Of a stretch of 64,000 bases of DNA, positions 23,961 through 36,853 are shown piece by piece (position 1 is the stretch's first letter; each line of letters opens with the position of its first letter). The notes under the pieces are model-generated. The model made no database searches. It worked only from the letters and a program-made list of their open reading frames with translations, and was not told the origin of the DNA. The DNA is taken from NCBI GenBank assembly GCA_947846985.1, contig CANTUZ010000002.1, positions 157,098,389 to 157,162,388 on the forward strand. Reading direction: 5' to 3'. A program made the position numbers and the translations under genes. Origin of the DNA: Fratercula arctica (taxonomy: Eukaryota; Chordata; Aves; Charadriiformes; Alcidae).

Positions 23961-26060
23961 TCAAACTCTTTCCTGTGCTGAAGGCACAAAATGGAATTAA
24001 TTTTACCGATTGGGTCCTCCCATTAACCTGAATGTCTAAAAAATTCCTGTGTTTATTCTTCTTTAACATGGTCTGTGAGCACAGATAGTCGTTAAGTTAA
24101 TCATTATCAAGACTCTTTCAATGAGAAGATTTATCTAAGGAACAAGATACTGCCAATTTATTAGATAAATCTCAATGAAATCAATGAGAGCTGAATCAGA
24201 GGCTTGTCTCACTACTCCAGTGTTATGGCTGACAGACAGGCCAAGAAATAGAACAATATTCTCCAGTGCTTCGCCATTGTGAATGACGTCTCTCAAACTC
24301 AGTAAGATTTTTGATCCCGGGGACTTGACAATAAAATGGCTTGATGGTTGCATCAGGGCTCTCTGAACTCCCTGAGGGCTGAATGCAGTATCAGGGCCAG
24401 CAAAGGGGGCAGAGAGCTCATCTGCAATTGTCAAAAATGCTCCAGAACACAAAATCCAGGACTTTTCTGCTTCGTGACTAACTGTTTAGACATCAGGTTT
24501 CTCACAGGTTGTTGTGAAGGTGCAGATACATCCAGCTTACTCATTCCATACAGGCTTTAGCAAATTTGGACATGTAAGGGACCCTGGGAATGATTCAGTG
24601 AAAAAGACAAAGAAGCATATAACAGGAGAGTACCTGCCTAGGACAGGGCAAGAGCCAGCAGTGTGTTTTCCACTCCTGCAGGGGACAATGCCTTTTGGAC
24701 ACTGCAGTTCAGGGGAAACTGCTTTACCTGCTGGCTGTGGTACCACCCTCATCAATATCTGGCTGGCGTATGAAGAGCCACAGGACAGAGAGGCCAGGAC
24801 TGGAGCTGACTCAGCATCAATGAGCCAAAAGAGACAGAGTGGATTTGCACAATATCCAGGGCATACACTCATCTATAACCCATCAGATATGTATGGCAGG
24901 AGCAGACAGGACATTTGTCACCCCATCCATCCCGGTTCCGTCACCTTTTTACTGAGATAACAATACCCATGTTAATATGGATCTCCATTCAACTATCAAT
25001 AAGTTAGAGCCAGACCTTTCCCTCAGAAGCTTCCCATCATCTGTCTTTGTGTGATGGTAAACCCTGGAGGGAGAAGAAGCTTCATCTGTAGTTGGCAGCA
25101 GGAGCCACTTTGTACATCCATCTGCGCTGGAGAGCACTACATAGCTGCTGTGCTGATTTAGGACTTTTGAGGGGTCTGAGCCATGTTGCACCTGCTGGAG
25201 GATAATACTGGCCATGAGAAGGATGTCAGCAGTGGTTATAGTCTGATTCATTGGTTTAGATTTATAACTTATAACTTTACTACTCCTAAAATAGCAGGGG
25301 CTGGAAGTTAGTTTTTCTGCTGTCCTTCAGACTGTGCTTGTGTTAACATTAATATGTGGGGCACCTTGAAAACAAAACCAAACAATTTTATATGGGAAAA
25401 CTGCATTATTTTGTCTCTCTAACTTTCAAATTACAACACAGGTAATATCTCATTAGCATGTTCCCCAGTTGAGGGAGAATTGCCAGGAGATTTCTCAGTG
25501 ACGTTCTAACTCATTTTAAGTGTGGACAATATGATACAAATGTTGTTTTTAATAGTTTCATCAAAGTAGGGTTTTTATTTTATTTTATTATGAGACAGAG
25601 AGGATGACACTTCCTAAGGCTAAAGTGGGAGTTAAATTCTTCTGCAATAGGAGCTCCTACTGACTTTGCACAATGTAGCATAAGAAGAAACAGTGTTTTA
25701 CTCCTCCCATTCAACACTAGATTTCTCTAGTGCCCATCCTGAGGTAGTCCTGTTCCAACATGAAGGGAGCACATTCTGTCTCCCTGCAAAAGTTGATTAA
25801 TTAAACAGCAACCAAGGCACATTTTGGGGGGGGGGGGGGAAGTTTACTTGCAGAGGTGCTTACAGAGAGGACTGTGTTGCTTCTTTTTCCTAAAAATGTC
25901 TTCTTTATCTAAAGGTCCCATACATTTGAGCTTGCTTCCAAATTGTGGAGGATACGTATGTGTGGAAGTTTTGCAAATCAGAAAGATGCTGTTCAGTTTA
26001 AAGCACAGGACTTAAACTGACAAAAGACATTATCAGCTGCCAGATTTTCCAAGACTTTCT
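23961..26060. other. Non-coding; overlapping open frames of unknown meaning
   Basis: No known gene is recognised. Between 24135 and 25251 stops are relatively sparse on both strands: minus-strand frames of 105, 111 and 100 codons and a + strand frame of 148 codons. None has a recognisable domain, and the minus-strand frames do not share one phase throughout. A G14 run lies at 25826-25839. Confidence 0.4.
25826..25839. repeat. Poly-G tract
   Basis: A run of 14 G, the longest G homopolymer in the window. Confidence 0.95.
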
Positions 26061-26195
26061 CTGTGACCTTACCTTGTCTCTGCCTCAATCCTGTAAAATG
26101 GGGATGATTTCACTGCCTCTATTTTTTGAGTCTCTTTTGTATTTAGATCTTCAGTGCAGAGGCTGCTTCTAGCTCTGCATTTGTACAATACCCTG
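26061..26195 (+). repeat. MIR-like SINE fragment
   Basis: It shows CTGTGACCTTACCTTG, CTGCCTCAATCCTGTAAAATG, GGGATGAT, then TTTAGATCTTCAGTGCAG and TTTGTACAATACC. This order matches the MIR right half and the MIR-like SINE tails of reptiles and birds. It was not aligned, and the copy is old. Confidence 0.65.
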
Positions 26196-27057
26196 GAAAA
26201 CAATACCCTGAGCTCAGCTCATCCCATTAAATAAATCACAGCAAACATTTTCCATACAGCCATTAATAAAAAGCATTATCTTTCCTCCTTGTTAACTGGA
26301 TGTCTTTTATTATGAGTTAAGAACTCTTTTCTTCATCTTCCTTTTGCAACAGTTTGCGGATAATGTAGTTTCAATATATTTTTTTTTTCCAAAACGGATA
26401 AGCAGAGAAAGACAAACTTGTTACCACACCTCAGCAAGACTCCATTTAAGACCTTGATGATACAAACAAACCAGAAAGATGAATGTAAATGGTGTTCCAA
26501 TTAAGTGGGACCCAGGATGTTTCCATGGGTACATTATAGGATGCAGGGGAGGTGGTAATGTTGAAGAGGTAGCTAGGAATAGCCTCCAGCATTAAAAATT
26601 TAAGCCTGCAACTCGTTCACAGCTGTGACTGTGCATGCACTAGGAGAGAAATGACACAATTTAAAACAGAATCGGCATATGTCTGCCAAACTCATCCTGA
26701 GGAAGAGGAAATTTAACCCCCGTGTTCCCAGTAAGAATGAGAGTTTGCTGCAAAGTTTGTCAGATCAGTCTAAAGGCAAAAGAAGAAATGGCAGAGGCTG
26801 GTAGAGGAACAGCAGTAATTACTACACAGTGTGGTACAGCAGGGCTGAAAATTTGATAGTGGCCTCCCTGAAGGCCAGACTAGTCCTGTAAACTGTGGGT
26901 GACAGTCGTACTTGTACATAGCTGCTTGTGGGTGGCAGTCCATTGCAGGCATTCCAGGGTTAAACCAAAAATAATTAAAAAAAAATAAAAAAAAGTGGTG
27001 TGGCTTCGGTAATTGTATGACAAAGCTTAATTTTGCTAGGATAGAATGGCAGAGGGA
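26196..27057. other. Non-coding, unique
   Basis: Nothing recognised apart from short T-rich and A-rich runs (near 26379 and 26978-26996). Confidence 0.5.
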
Positions 27058-27165
27058 ACCATCATCCCTGTTTTAAGGGCAGATGTTGAAACTAATCACT
27101 TGCAAGACCTCCCACACAAATTCAGCCAAGTGACCTAACTCCTTGCTTTGTGCTTTGCTAGGTAA
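27058..27165 (-). repeat. Possible antisense MIR-like fragment
   Basis: On the + strand the blocks CATCCCTGTTTTAAGGGCAG, TTGAAACTAATCACTTGCAAG and CCAAGTGACCTAACTCC resemble the reverse complement of the MIR core. The match is weak. Confidence 0.35.
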
Positions 27166-30100
27166 GCCTGCTCCTTTTTGGGAGAGCAAAGTTGTTCTTG
27201 ATTTTATTGATAATTATCCATTTTTTCATGCATTTTTTTCCATGTGTGTCATTTAGTCTTGATGAACCATTTTTTTTTTATTGGGGTTTAATTTATATGG
27301 TAGGGATGGTCACATCCTCCAGATTACTATCTTATTCTGTAATTTTCAGGTAGAACATTTGTCTTTCTGGAAGAATATCAGAGCTATCACGTCTATGTTT
27401 GTAGCCCATTTGGATTATTTCTTAATAAGAAAGGGCCACCAAGCATTCCTTGGAAAGCCCAGCAATTCCTTTGGTCAGATCAGACATGTCTGTTTCTAAA
27501 ATTAAGATACAAATCAGCTCTGGATTTGATGTGAAGGGAGGGGGAAACAGCACAGGCTCACCTCTGTCTCTTGTTAAGATGATAGCCCTTGCTAGGGACT
27601 GTTATAACTAAGGACAATGTTGTCTGTAGGATTCTGCCATCACCAAGAATACAAACCCTTCAAGACATATGTCAATAGCCTGTTATGTTGACAGGAAAAC
27701 AACCCTACGGGGTGGGATGCTCTGAAATACGTGATATACCCATAGTATTGGATAACAGCACTGCTGTCCTCCTCTGAAAGGCAGAGGAGAAAAGCTACAC
27801 CCGTAGACTCAATAGCTGATGAGGCAATGGGTTACTCATTTGAGCAAGAAGACCCCAGTACTAAGAAGGGAAGACCAACCCTAATGAGTGAAAGGGCTGC
27901 CTCTTTACAGAGACAAGCTCACCGTCAGGGAAGCCTGGGCAGCCATAAAGAAAGGAAACAACAGGACCATGTGTCAGTATTTGGGTGTGCGGGAGATGGA
28001 CTGGGCCTGGCTCCAAAGGCTGCTTGTAATATCCTGAGGATCCCGAGACTCATCTTTCTCTGGAACCTCCTTAAAGGAGATGTATTCATTTATGATTTTA
28101 CCTTCCCCTGGGCTATGTTTACACATACATTTAGGAAGGAGGAAACTGCACTCACGATGAACCTTGTGTTTGCTGTGGGTGCACTGTGTTTCTCCATTTA
28201 GAATATTGTAAAGTCTGGCTCTCAATGAAGCTCTCAGATGAGCTACCCTCATTACATTGTTATTGTTACTCTTTTGTCTTTGGTTTTCTATTGTGTATTG
28301 CAGCTCATGTGAACATTGCAATAAAATACCAGCTCATGTGGGCAAAAGCATTGAGCTATCAATTTTGTCATGAGCTGGATGCACTTGAAGCAATCCCTAG
28401 TCAGAAGAAATAAACTCCAGCCAAAGGAGGTGGAGGGAAGTGTTCAAGTATCTGAATGCACACAGGGAGGAACCCTGGCTTACAGTAACCTATCACCAGA
28501 AACTACCTGAAAGACCATGGCAACAGAAATTCCACAGAGCTTTCGTTTATATTTGCAAAATCAACGTGACCACAAAACTGTAAAGATGGCATATTAAACA
28601 GCGTTTTTTTTACACTCAGTTCTGAAGGAAGTGTAGGCAGGAGATGAACCAAGTTCACAGAATATCTGGATTACCAGAGCACTTCTACCTGCCCAAAACA
28701 TCCCTTCATTTTAGAACTGCAAATCAGAAATATTTCTACCAGTGGTAGCAAACTAAACGTAATTGAAATAAGGAGGGGAGTCAGAATTTATGAGTTCTAG
28801 TTGAACTTGTTGCAAATGGTAGATGGGCGCAGAAGGTGAAGCAAAGGTGGCTGAAGCATGGTTAGAAACAGCTCGGCCTGGAACGAGGACATGTGTTCAT
28901 GTTCTCCATGTCTATTTCTTCCCACAATACAACAGCTATGGGTTACTTTTTATATCTTGTGTTAAAGGTTGGCCTAAAGCCGCATCCTGTGACATGCTCA
29001 GGGCAGCCAGCTCCCATTCACGCCAGCCTGAAGCTTTACAAGAGTAAAAACATGCAAAAACATTTGAGGCCTTGCTCTGTACTTCCCCAGCCCAGTCCTT
29101 GCAGCAGCCTTCATTTTATTGTTTTTGTTTTTCACAGATGATTCATCTCCAACAAAATTAAAGATGTAGGCTGCTTCACAAGGCTGCAAGGTGGTGGGGA
29201 TATTTATTTCATTCTTTTTAGTTTTGAGTGATTGCTGTGCCCTGACGACTCAGAAGTACCACACAGACACTACAGCAGGGCTCCGTTCCTGCCTCTCCGT
29301 GGTAGGTGCCTCCCCACACGTCCTGGGAGAAGGCAAAGAGTTATCTGCAGATAGCAAAGACACGAACACCTCTGGGTAATCTTCCCCTCACGTTCAGACT
29401 ACAAGGATCACCCTTTCTCAGGGGGATATGGGAGAAGGGTGTTCAGACCCTGGGGAAAGTGGAAGTAGCTTCAGTAAGAAGTTGCTTTCTCTTGGGCTTT
29501 CAGACCCCTCAACTCAGGTCCTGAATTGAGACCTTTGCCAGAAGCCAGGTACCTAAGTTCTGTGTATAAAAACTAAGGAGAAAAACATGTTTTTGAGTGC
29601 TGGTTGGTTTAGGGATGTAACAGATTCTGGTTTTAAATGTATCCTCAGTATAACGTTAATCAAAGACTTAATTCCAGCTCTCATTGGACTGCTTGGCTGC
29701 AGGGATGGGTATTCGAACAGATGTTTTGGAGAATGGAATTAAGCCTCAGCACCCTTTCTGACAGGTGATACCCTATGAAGTTGGTTGAGACAGCGACCAG
29801 CTTAGGATCTTTAAATTAAAAGAAGTGGAAAGCCCACCCTAGAGGAAGGCTGACTGCAAAAGGAAGGCTAGAAGCAATAGTGGTGAGTGAAAAGAGAGAA
29901 GTTGTCTATTTCTGAGTAGGAGGAAAAGAAATCTCTGAAATCTGCACATGGGACACAAGCCTGAAGGAGGTTTAAAGGATTTCACACTCACAAGCCCACA
30001 AAAATCTTGGAAAAGCATTAAATTTAGTTACACAGAAATCTTATAACTTTTGCAGGTGTGGTTCAAATTCAGATATTTAGTGCCTCTCACACAGTTGTGG

Positions 30101-33100
30101 CCTCTAAAATTAACAAATACAGGTGAAGAGTCTCTCTGCCTTTACAGCCAGGTATGTTAGCTCACAGGCATGTCCTATGCCCTGAGTACAAACACTAGCC
30201 TGTGTTTTAAATGCAGTGCTATTACCTATAAATGTAGATCTATTAATATATACGAGGAAATTCAAACCATGGAAGATGTAAAAGGTGGCCAATGCTCTTC
30301 AGCGAGTTACCATTACAAAGTGCAAGGGAATGAATTTGACTTTGCTTTGGTTATTTTGGGATTTATAACATTGAAGCTCAAAGGAAAATTGGGATGAAAA
30401 TAGCTCTTTTTAACATGGTAAAGTGTCCTGGATCCATTTGCCCAAAACTTCGCCAGGTGGGAGTGCTTCTAATTGTTTATACCAAACCTTACATGATTGT
30501 CGCTTTGACTTCAGTACAGATACTTTTGACTTTGAAGAAAATAAGACCAGAATTAAGTCCATGATGTTCTCTGGGCAAGAAGCAGTCCATGTAGCATGAA
30601 TGGTGCATTCTTGCTTCACAAAGATTACTCCCTCCTCTAGCCCGTACTTTGACATCACTTTGTTCGACCAGTTATCTGGCTGACATTACTCTCTAGTTGC
30701 ATTTCCACAGTGGATTCCTGAGATTGCATACCATGGAAAGAACTTCACCCTTTCTTAGAGGAAAGCCGCTGCTGGGGTCTCACAAGTAGCATATGCAGCA
30801 TTTGTTTCTTAGTGTATCACATTTAAAAAAAAAAAAAAAAACAAAACAAAAACCAAAGGAAAAATATTTGGGATTCTTGAAGGCCAAAGGTTCTCAAGCG
30901 CACAGTGAGTAAATTATTTTATCCATCAAGGGACACAACCCTGTCTCCACAGGTTCAGCTCAGGTGCTGTACTGGCTTTTTGATGATGTACTGCACAAAG
31001 CTTCTTTTCATGCAAGGGTACCATTTATCACAGTGCTCATTGCTCTGCACACCATTGCAGTGAGGTAAACATCATTCTTTATGATAAAAGGGCCTAAATG
31101 TCCTTTTCTTGCATATCCGGAAATGCTTTTGACTGACGTAAATGTTTCTGAGTATACGTGGGTTGACTGTTTTTGACCCTGATGAGTGCTGGGGGGTCAC
31201 ATTCCCAGCACAGCTGCGAGTCCAGTTTGAAATCTGCCCCTCCATCAGTTGTAAGAGACTTCCCACTGCCACAATCAATAGTTTTTCAGCATTATGTTTG
31301 CTTCTGAATCTGTTGCAAAACATGTAACTGTCTGGAATCCACACTGTATAATGATGTGGTTAAATCTGAACACCCTTTTCTTCCAGATAGCTAAGGAGGA
31401 ACACAGACTCCACATTAAAATTAAGAGGACAAGCGATAAATCCCAGTCTGTTTGCTTTAGCTTAAAAGTCCAAGAAAGAGAGGGGATGATCCTATTCAGC
31501 ATCACTTCTAATCAAAATAATGTCTTTCAATCAAAGCCATCCTATTTGCTTTAATACAAATTTCAAATAAAATAAATCTTCTTCAACTTGAAAAAACTAT
31601 TTCTTTTTAACAAGTTTATTTGTGAACTCTTTTTGTGTATTTTCTTCTCTGTTTTACTTGTGAAGCTGCCTGGAAATACTGGTATTTTACTTTGCAGAAA
31701 CATCCCTCAGGAAATGAGGTAGACCATTGAACTTCTAACACTTGACTGACCAAAGCAATTAAGTAAAAATAAAATACAGATAAAACAAAACATAGTGTAC
31801 ACAGAATAATGATTGTCATCTGGCCTCAAAGTTACTCTACTAAATGAAGATAACAGCTTTATAATTAAATGACTAAACACTACAATAGCAGTTAAACATG
31901 TTTCCTCTCTAGAGCCCATGATGGTGATAATAAGGTATTTATCATATTACAGCAATATTACATACTCTTTTTGTAGTAGGACTGTGAGAAGCATGTCAAA
32001 ATAGATGCTCCCTGGCCTGAAGAGGGATTAGGAAAAAAATAAATCTGACATCTATTCAAAAATTTCCTCCAGAGGTGTTATGAGCCTGACATTGTCTTCA
32101 TGCAATACAGACTCATGTGTGGAAATATTTTAAGTATTTATTGTTTAATATTCAAAAAACACCATCCCTTAGACATCTGCTCAGCTTCGAAAGAAGAGGA
32201 TTATTAAAGCAGGTGTAAGAATTGAAGTAGAGATATCCTTGATAGTTACAACAGCTTCATAATGATAATTTCTGTGAAGGAAGGAATGGTTCCTCATGCT
32301 CACCTTGTCCAACGTTCTGAGAGTCCTGGGGATGAAAATCAGGACTTTTTTCAGGATTTAAAGCAGTCCTTGAGTTTATAATGAGGCATCCAGAGATGGA
32401 AATCACTCCACTTAAATAGCCTGCCATTTCCGATGTCTTCCTCTGAAGGATATGGTTCTGGCTTGTGTCAGTAACAAGTTACCAGAATAAATGATCGAGG
32501 CCCAGAGTCAGGATTATAGTTCCCCTGTCCCACACCAGCAAGAAGAAAAACGGCTCTGAGAGGAGGCAGCTAGGCATGAAATGGCTCACCCGACATGGAG
32601 TGAAGCAAAGGGAAACCTTCCCATGACTTTGTTGAAATCTTTGACTGACCCTGAAGTGCTATGAAAAATACTTGGAACGTTGTTCTGCAGGTATCATTAG
32701 TAAATTATCCACTGACCTCCCCCTCAAGAAAATAGCTAGGACTCAATCCTACCAATAAGTCAGTAAAGTTCTGTGGTTTTATTTACTGTTGTAAATTAAA
32801 CGTGATCAGGACAGCTCTGTGGAGCTAAGGCAGACTTGTGTGGAAAGGCACTCTCTTATTCCCCAGGAACAGACTGACTTACTGGAAAAAACCTGTGGAC
32901 TACCTACTGGAAAGGGTCCTCAGCTTGTACTTGGCCCAGGGATTGGGAGAGTGCTTGCTGGTTTGGGCCAAGATTGGGCTAGGGGCCATTCCAGCAGCAT
33001 GTGGATGATTGCACTCAAGTGCCTGTGAACGTACCCCGGCACTGTCTGATTTACTGTGGGCAGGCTGTAGAAGAAGTGGAGGTTCTTGCCTTTGAGCACG

Positions 33101-33916
33101 CTGGTAGGATGAGCCCACTTTAAAAACTGGGTTAAGATCTGAGCTCCTCCATCCTGGAGAATATCTGAGGCATATGTTGGCTGAAAAGGTCTCATTGTGA
33201 GCTCTCTGTGCTCTGCAGGAGACGGGCAAGCGTCACTCTGCTGCCCAGCACTGACCTGTCGAGGGCAGGAGGCATATTTATTCTATAACAGAGATCATTC
33301 ACTGCAATGCACCTCCAATGTGCTGTGACATCTCGTGACTCCCGTCGTGTGCCTGTGTGATGCAGAGAAATTGGATTCTCTGAGACGGGGTCATTCCATT
33401 TTGACAAGGAAAACACATGGCACAATCAGTATCTCAGTCCCTCTGTTTGTCACAGTGGCTTTTCACACTGTTCAGTTGCTCTCTGCACTGAAGAGTGCTC
33501 CAGGTGGCTCTTCACAGACGTCTGCGACAGTGACAGATTAGGAGCTTCTTCACTGTTTTGATATCAAATGAGCCTTGCATATGCCTCCTGTTAAACATGA
33601 ACCTAAACAGCAGGGTTAATAAGAGTAGCAATTGGAACACTCATCTGTATGTGATTTCATTTCAGTCATGATCCTGTTAGTGTTGAAATAAATCAGATGT
33701 GTCTGTTAAGTCCAGCCGAAAATCAGGCAACTTATTTAGCAACATAAGTAATGATTTTAGAACCCTGGAGTTAGGCCTATCTCCAAAGAAACACACAATG
33801 GGGAGTAAGTAAAACTTAGGTGCATAAATCCAAACCTTTCTCATGCAAGATTACTTCACTCTCTGCTTTCACTGCTCAGATACCTCAGTTGTATTTCTAT
33901 GTTTCATTCTTTGCAG
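27166..33916. other. Non-coding, mostly unique
   Basis: No gene or clear transposon is recognised. An A17 run with A/C continuation lies at 30825-30857. Open frames are at most 124 codons, overlap across strands and lack motifs. Confidence 0.45.
30825..30841. repeat. Poly-A tract
   Basis: A run of 17 A continuing into A-rich CAAAACAAAAACC. Confidence 0.95.
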
Positions 33917-34093
33917 GACCGGCCAGATCTGTGGGCTACACAACACCTTGTCTACCTGCCCTGAAGCATCTCAGAAGAGATCGCTTTCATGAAAGTCTGT
34001 CACCAGACTTCACATGGGTTCAGCTGTACCATCCTGTTTCTCAGGTAGATGTGTGGATCTGTTGCCTATCAGTTAAGAAAGGAAGCAAAAAAG
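33917..34093 (+). other. Candidate internal exon (177 bases), unidentified
   Basis: The segment follows an acceptor-like CATTCTTTGCAG and ends at a near-perfect donor (AAAAAAG then GTAAGT). Only one frame is open across it, and that frame uses two bases at the start and leaves one at the end, so it would be a symmetric phase 1-1 exon. The predicted peptide begins PARSVGYTTPCLPALKH and contains four cysteines and a lysine-rich end (KKGSKK). No protein family is recognised. No neighbouring exon was identified, and a chance combination of splice-like signals is quite possible in 64 kb. Confidence 0.18.
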
Positions 34094-34228
34094 GTAAGTC
34101 CCTATGTTTTTGGAGATGGGGTAAAATATATGATCAGTTCTTGGGGAATAGGAAGGTCCCTCTCAGTGAGAGCCCTAAGCTCTAGGCTGCAAAGAAATTT
34201 TCACATATTCTTTGCTCTAAAGTAATTC

Positions 34229-34460
34229 TAGGATCATGGATTCACACAAGTCTGGAAGAGACCTCTGGGTGTCACCTACTTCAATCCTTTGCTCAAAGCA
34301 GGTTCAACTTCAAAGTTAGTTCAGGTTGCTCAGGAAATTGACCAGTTGAGTTTTCAGTATCTCCAAAGACACTCATATCATAACTTTTTTGGATTTTTTC
34401 CCCTGAGACAGAATATCTTCAGCAGGAGGAATGGAAACCCCACTCCTCTCCATAACCAAA
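34229..34460 (-). mobile_element. CR1 3' fragment, antisense, very degenerate
   Basis: On the + strand the order AGGATCATGGATTCA, GGAAGAGACCTCTGGGTGTC, CTTTGCTCAAAGCAGG, AGGTTGCTCAGG and AGTATCTCCAAAGACAC follows the CR1 3' end read backwards. The upper boundary is not sharp. Confidence 0.65.
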
Positions 34461-35089
34461 TAGGTAGATTTTGTTCTTGGAGGTGGCGTCAAATAACTCT
34501 ATGCAAATAACTTCGAATAACTCTGGAACCAACTCTCCCACACGATGTGCTCAGCAATGAAATGCATATAAAGGTGTCTCAAAAAAACTGCTCTCTAGTA
34601 ATAAATCAGAAGATGTCTTGAATGGGTGAAGATAGACTATAAACTTTTAGCAGAGAGTGAATGTTGCCCAGATAAGCATCCACATCTCAAGGAGAGGCAA
34701 GATTTAGCATGTGCCCTTTTCTCCAGTGTTTTGTTCTCCCTAGAGATGTCCTCAGTTGTTCTTATGGCTGCTCCAAGGTGCCTGGCTCCCCTCTTGACGC
34801 TATGTGGAGGGACCAGACACCTGTCTCCAAGGTCTGGATTGCAGTCTAATAGCCAAATTTTGGAAAGAGAAGTGTCTTTGATTCAGTTTTATACTCTTCA
34901 GCCCTTTGGACCTAATCCTAAGAGATTCACACAGGCCTGTGCTGTGAATTGACTGCAGAGCTCGGAATAAAATGCAGAAGCCCTGGCTTTTCAGTGTCAA
35001 GCACTGAAGCATTACTCCTCTGGGTCAGGCAATGAACAAGCTAGAAAAGCCTTTGAGGCTCTGAACGTGATTAATAGACCTAAAGCTCC
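34461..35089. other. Non-coding, unique
   Basis: Nothing recognised. Confidence 0.5.
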
Positions 35090-35600
35090 GGCTTGGAGCC
35101 AGATGGAGAACACACACGCTCCTGCTCTTTATGTTTGCATACGTACAGGTGCTGCTCCCAAGGAGCTTGTCAGCTGCCTGCTGTCAGGGAGCTGACAGAT
35201 CTACCCTAATGCTGTTTGACTAAGTGTGCAAACATGAAGCGGAGATTAACCAAGATAGCCCTTGAACAACACCATCAGCCATGTGATGATGCTGACGGAT
35301 GGCAGGAACCGGGCAGGGTTAAATATGTATGCAAATAGAATTTTTATTGCACACTTTACAGGTTCTTCCATTCACATAAATATATGCAGGTGTACCCCAT
35401 GCTACCCAACCGCACATTTCTGTCACCGACCTGACTACCTATCAGACACTGGGCATGAATTCCTGGCAGCTGGTTAACCGCTTGTGCCAACCTCCTCGCA
35501 ATTTACTGCATGATGGTTTGATTTACCATGTTTCTAAACCTCTATCTCATCTGCTTTGTCAGGCCTGTCCTGGCGAGCCCTGCACCAGACCAAGGCGTAC
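35090..35600. promoter_or_regulatory. Candidate non-coding regulatory element
   Basis: This segment has an octamer motif ATGCAAAT at 35329-35336. Several MEIS/TGIF-like TGACAG or CTGTCAG cores and E-boxes (CAGCTG) lie near 35170-35200 and 35467-35473, with further AT-rich homeodomain-like cores. It has no open frame of note and no transposon. The mix resembles conserved developmental enhancers. This is inference from motif content. Confidence 0.25.
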
Positions 35601-36180
35601 TGAAATACCTTAAACATGTTTTCTAATAGGTAGAGACTCTTCAGTGCATTCCAGTAAATTACCAGGTTGTCATTTTAACTCTCCATGGCCTTGACAGCTC
35701 TTGCTAGACACATTTTGGGCAAATACAAGGCAGCCTGTCAGACTAACAAGGCCCTGGCAAGTTTTGAGCAATATAAATCCTTTCATGAAAGCCAGAGAGA
35801 GAGGGAGCTGACAGGAGAGACAAATACCTTCTAATGGCAGATGTTTGAGACAAATTAACAAACACCAGAAAGCTGTTTTGATCAAATGAAACAATGAGAT
35901 AAAGTGTCCCTTAGTTTCTTTATTAAAATGAAGTAAAAAATCTGAGGCATAGCTGAAATGGTGAAATGTTGGAATGAATGTGGTTGGATGTGATATTCCT
36001 CTTTCTTAGGTAAACGTTGGCTCTTCTGTCCTTAACAGCAGGATATTTATTACAGTAAGTGATGCTCTGTGCTGTTAGATAAGTGGTTCTTTGCAATCCC
36101 AAGTGAGATAATGAGGTGTGTGTATCCGCGTCTAAAAGGATGATCCAGTAGCCAAAGCTTTGACCCCATGCAAGGGTCAC
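35601..36180. other. Non-coding, unique
   Basis: No gene or transposon recognised. Confidence 0.5.
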
Positions 36181-36270
36181 CTGAAAGCCAGTCTTAGCTC
36201 TGCCAGCAACCTGCCGTGGGACTTTGGGAAGAACTTCAGCTTTCTTGCCTGTTTAGTACTAGCCTTGTCT
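36181..36270 (+). repeat. MIR-like SINE fragment
   Basis: The stretch CTTAGCTCTGCCAGCAACCT, then GTGGGACTTTGGGAAGAACTT, then CAGCTTTCTTGCCTGTTTAG follows the MIR core. About 90 bases are recognisable. Confidence 0.6.
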
Positions 36271-36684
36271 ATTCTGCCAAGAAACTAGTGATGCGAAGAC
36301 CTTCCCGTGTTTACGCAAGATTTCTTGCTGTGTGCCTGTATGAGACCCAGCAGTGCTGCCGTGCTCTCAATTGTACCTGTGAATGCCTCTGGTAAAAGAG
36401 AAAAGGTGGTAATCTATCCGATAAAAAATGCCAGAGTTGACTGGCATCACTTGGAATAAAGGGATCTGTGGGAAAAAAATGGTGATTCCTAGCAGAAACT
36501 TATTTTATCACTGTAGTTGCTGAAATAATTTGTTTAGCTGCTTTCATAGATTGCCTTTAAACAAAGTGAAATACTTTCAAAAGTAATGACATTTGTAATA
36601 ATAATTTCTTCTACAGAATTAACTTGCTGCCTTTTCTTCTTCACCTTCAAGGGTAAAGCTTGATGTCTTTGCTCATATTAAGCT

Positions 36685-36736
36685 CATATGCATATACATA
36701 TGTATATATATAAGTATGTATATATGCATATATACA
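36685..36736. repeat. AT-rich palindromic microsatellite
   Basis: Alternating TATG, CATA and TATA units. The left part (TATGCATATACATATG) and the right part (TATATGCATATATAC) are nearly self-complementary, so the tract could fold as a hairpin or cruciform. Confidence 0.85.
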
Positions 36737-36789
36737 TTAGGGCAATGAGAAAAAAAAGAATGGTGAACAGAATTATATGCCAGGGAATT

Positions 36790-36809
36790 AAAAAAAAAAA
36801 AAAAAAAAA
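36790..36809. repeat. Poly-A tract
   Basis: A run of 20 A. It lies about 45 bases beyond the 3' end of the minus-strand frame at 36854-37132, but in the wrong sense to be its poly-A tail. Confidence 0.95.
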
Positions 36810-36853
36810 GGCAAAATACTTTCAGTATTTTCTTTTAATCTTTTCTTTATTCA

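Noticed and set aside
36790..36809. Poly-A as the tail of a retrocopy of the 36.9-kb frame
   Set aside because: The frame is on the minus strand, where this run is poly-T, so it cannot be that frame's poly-A tail.
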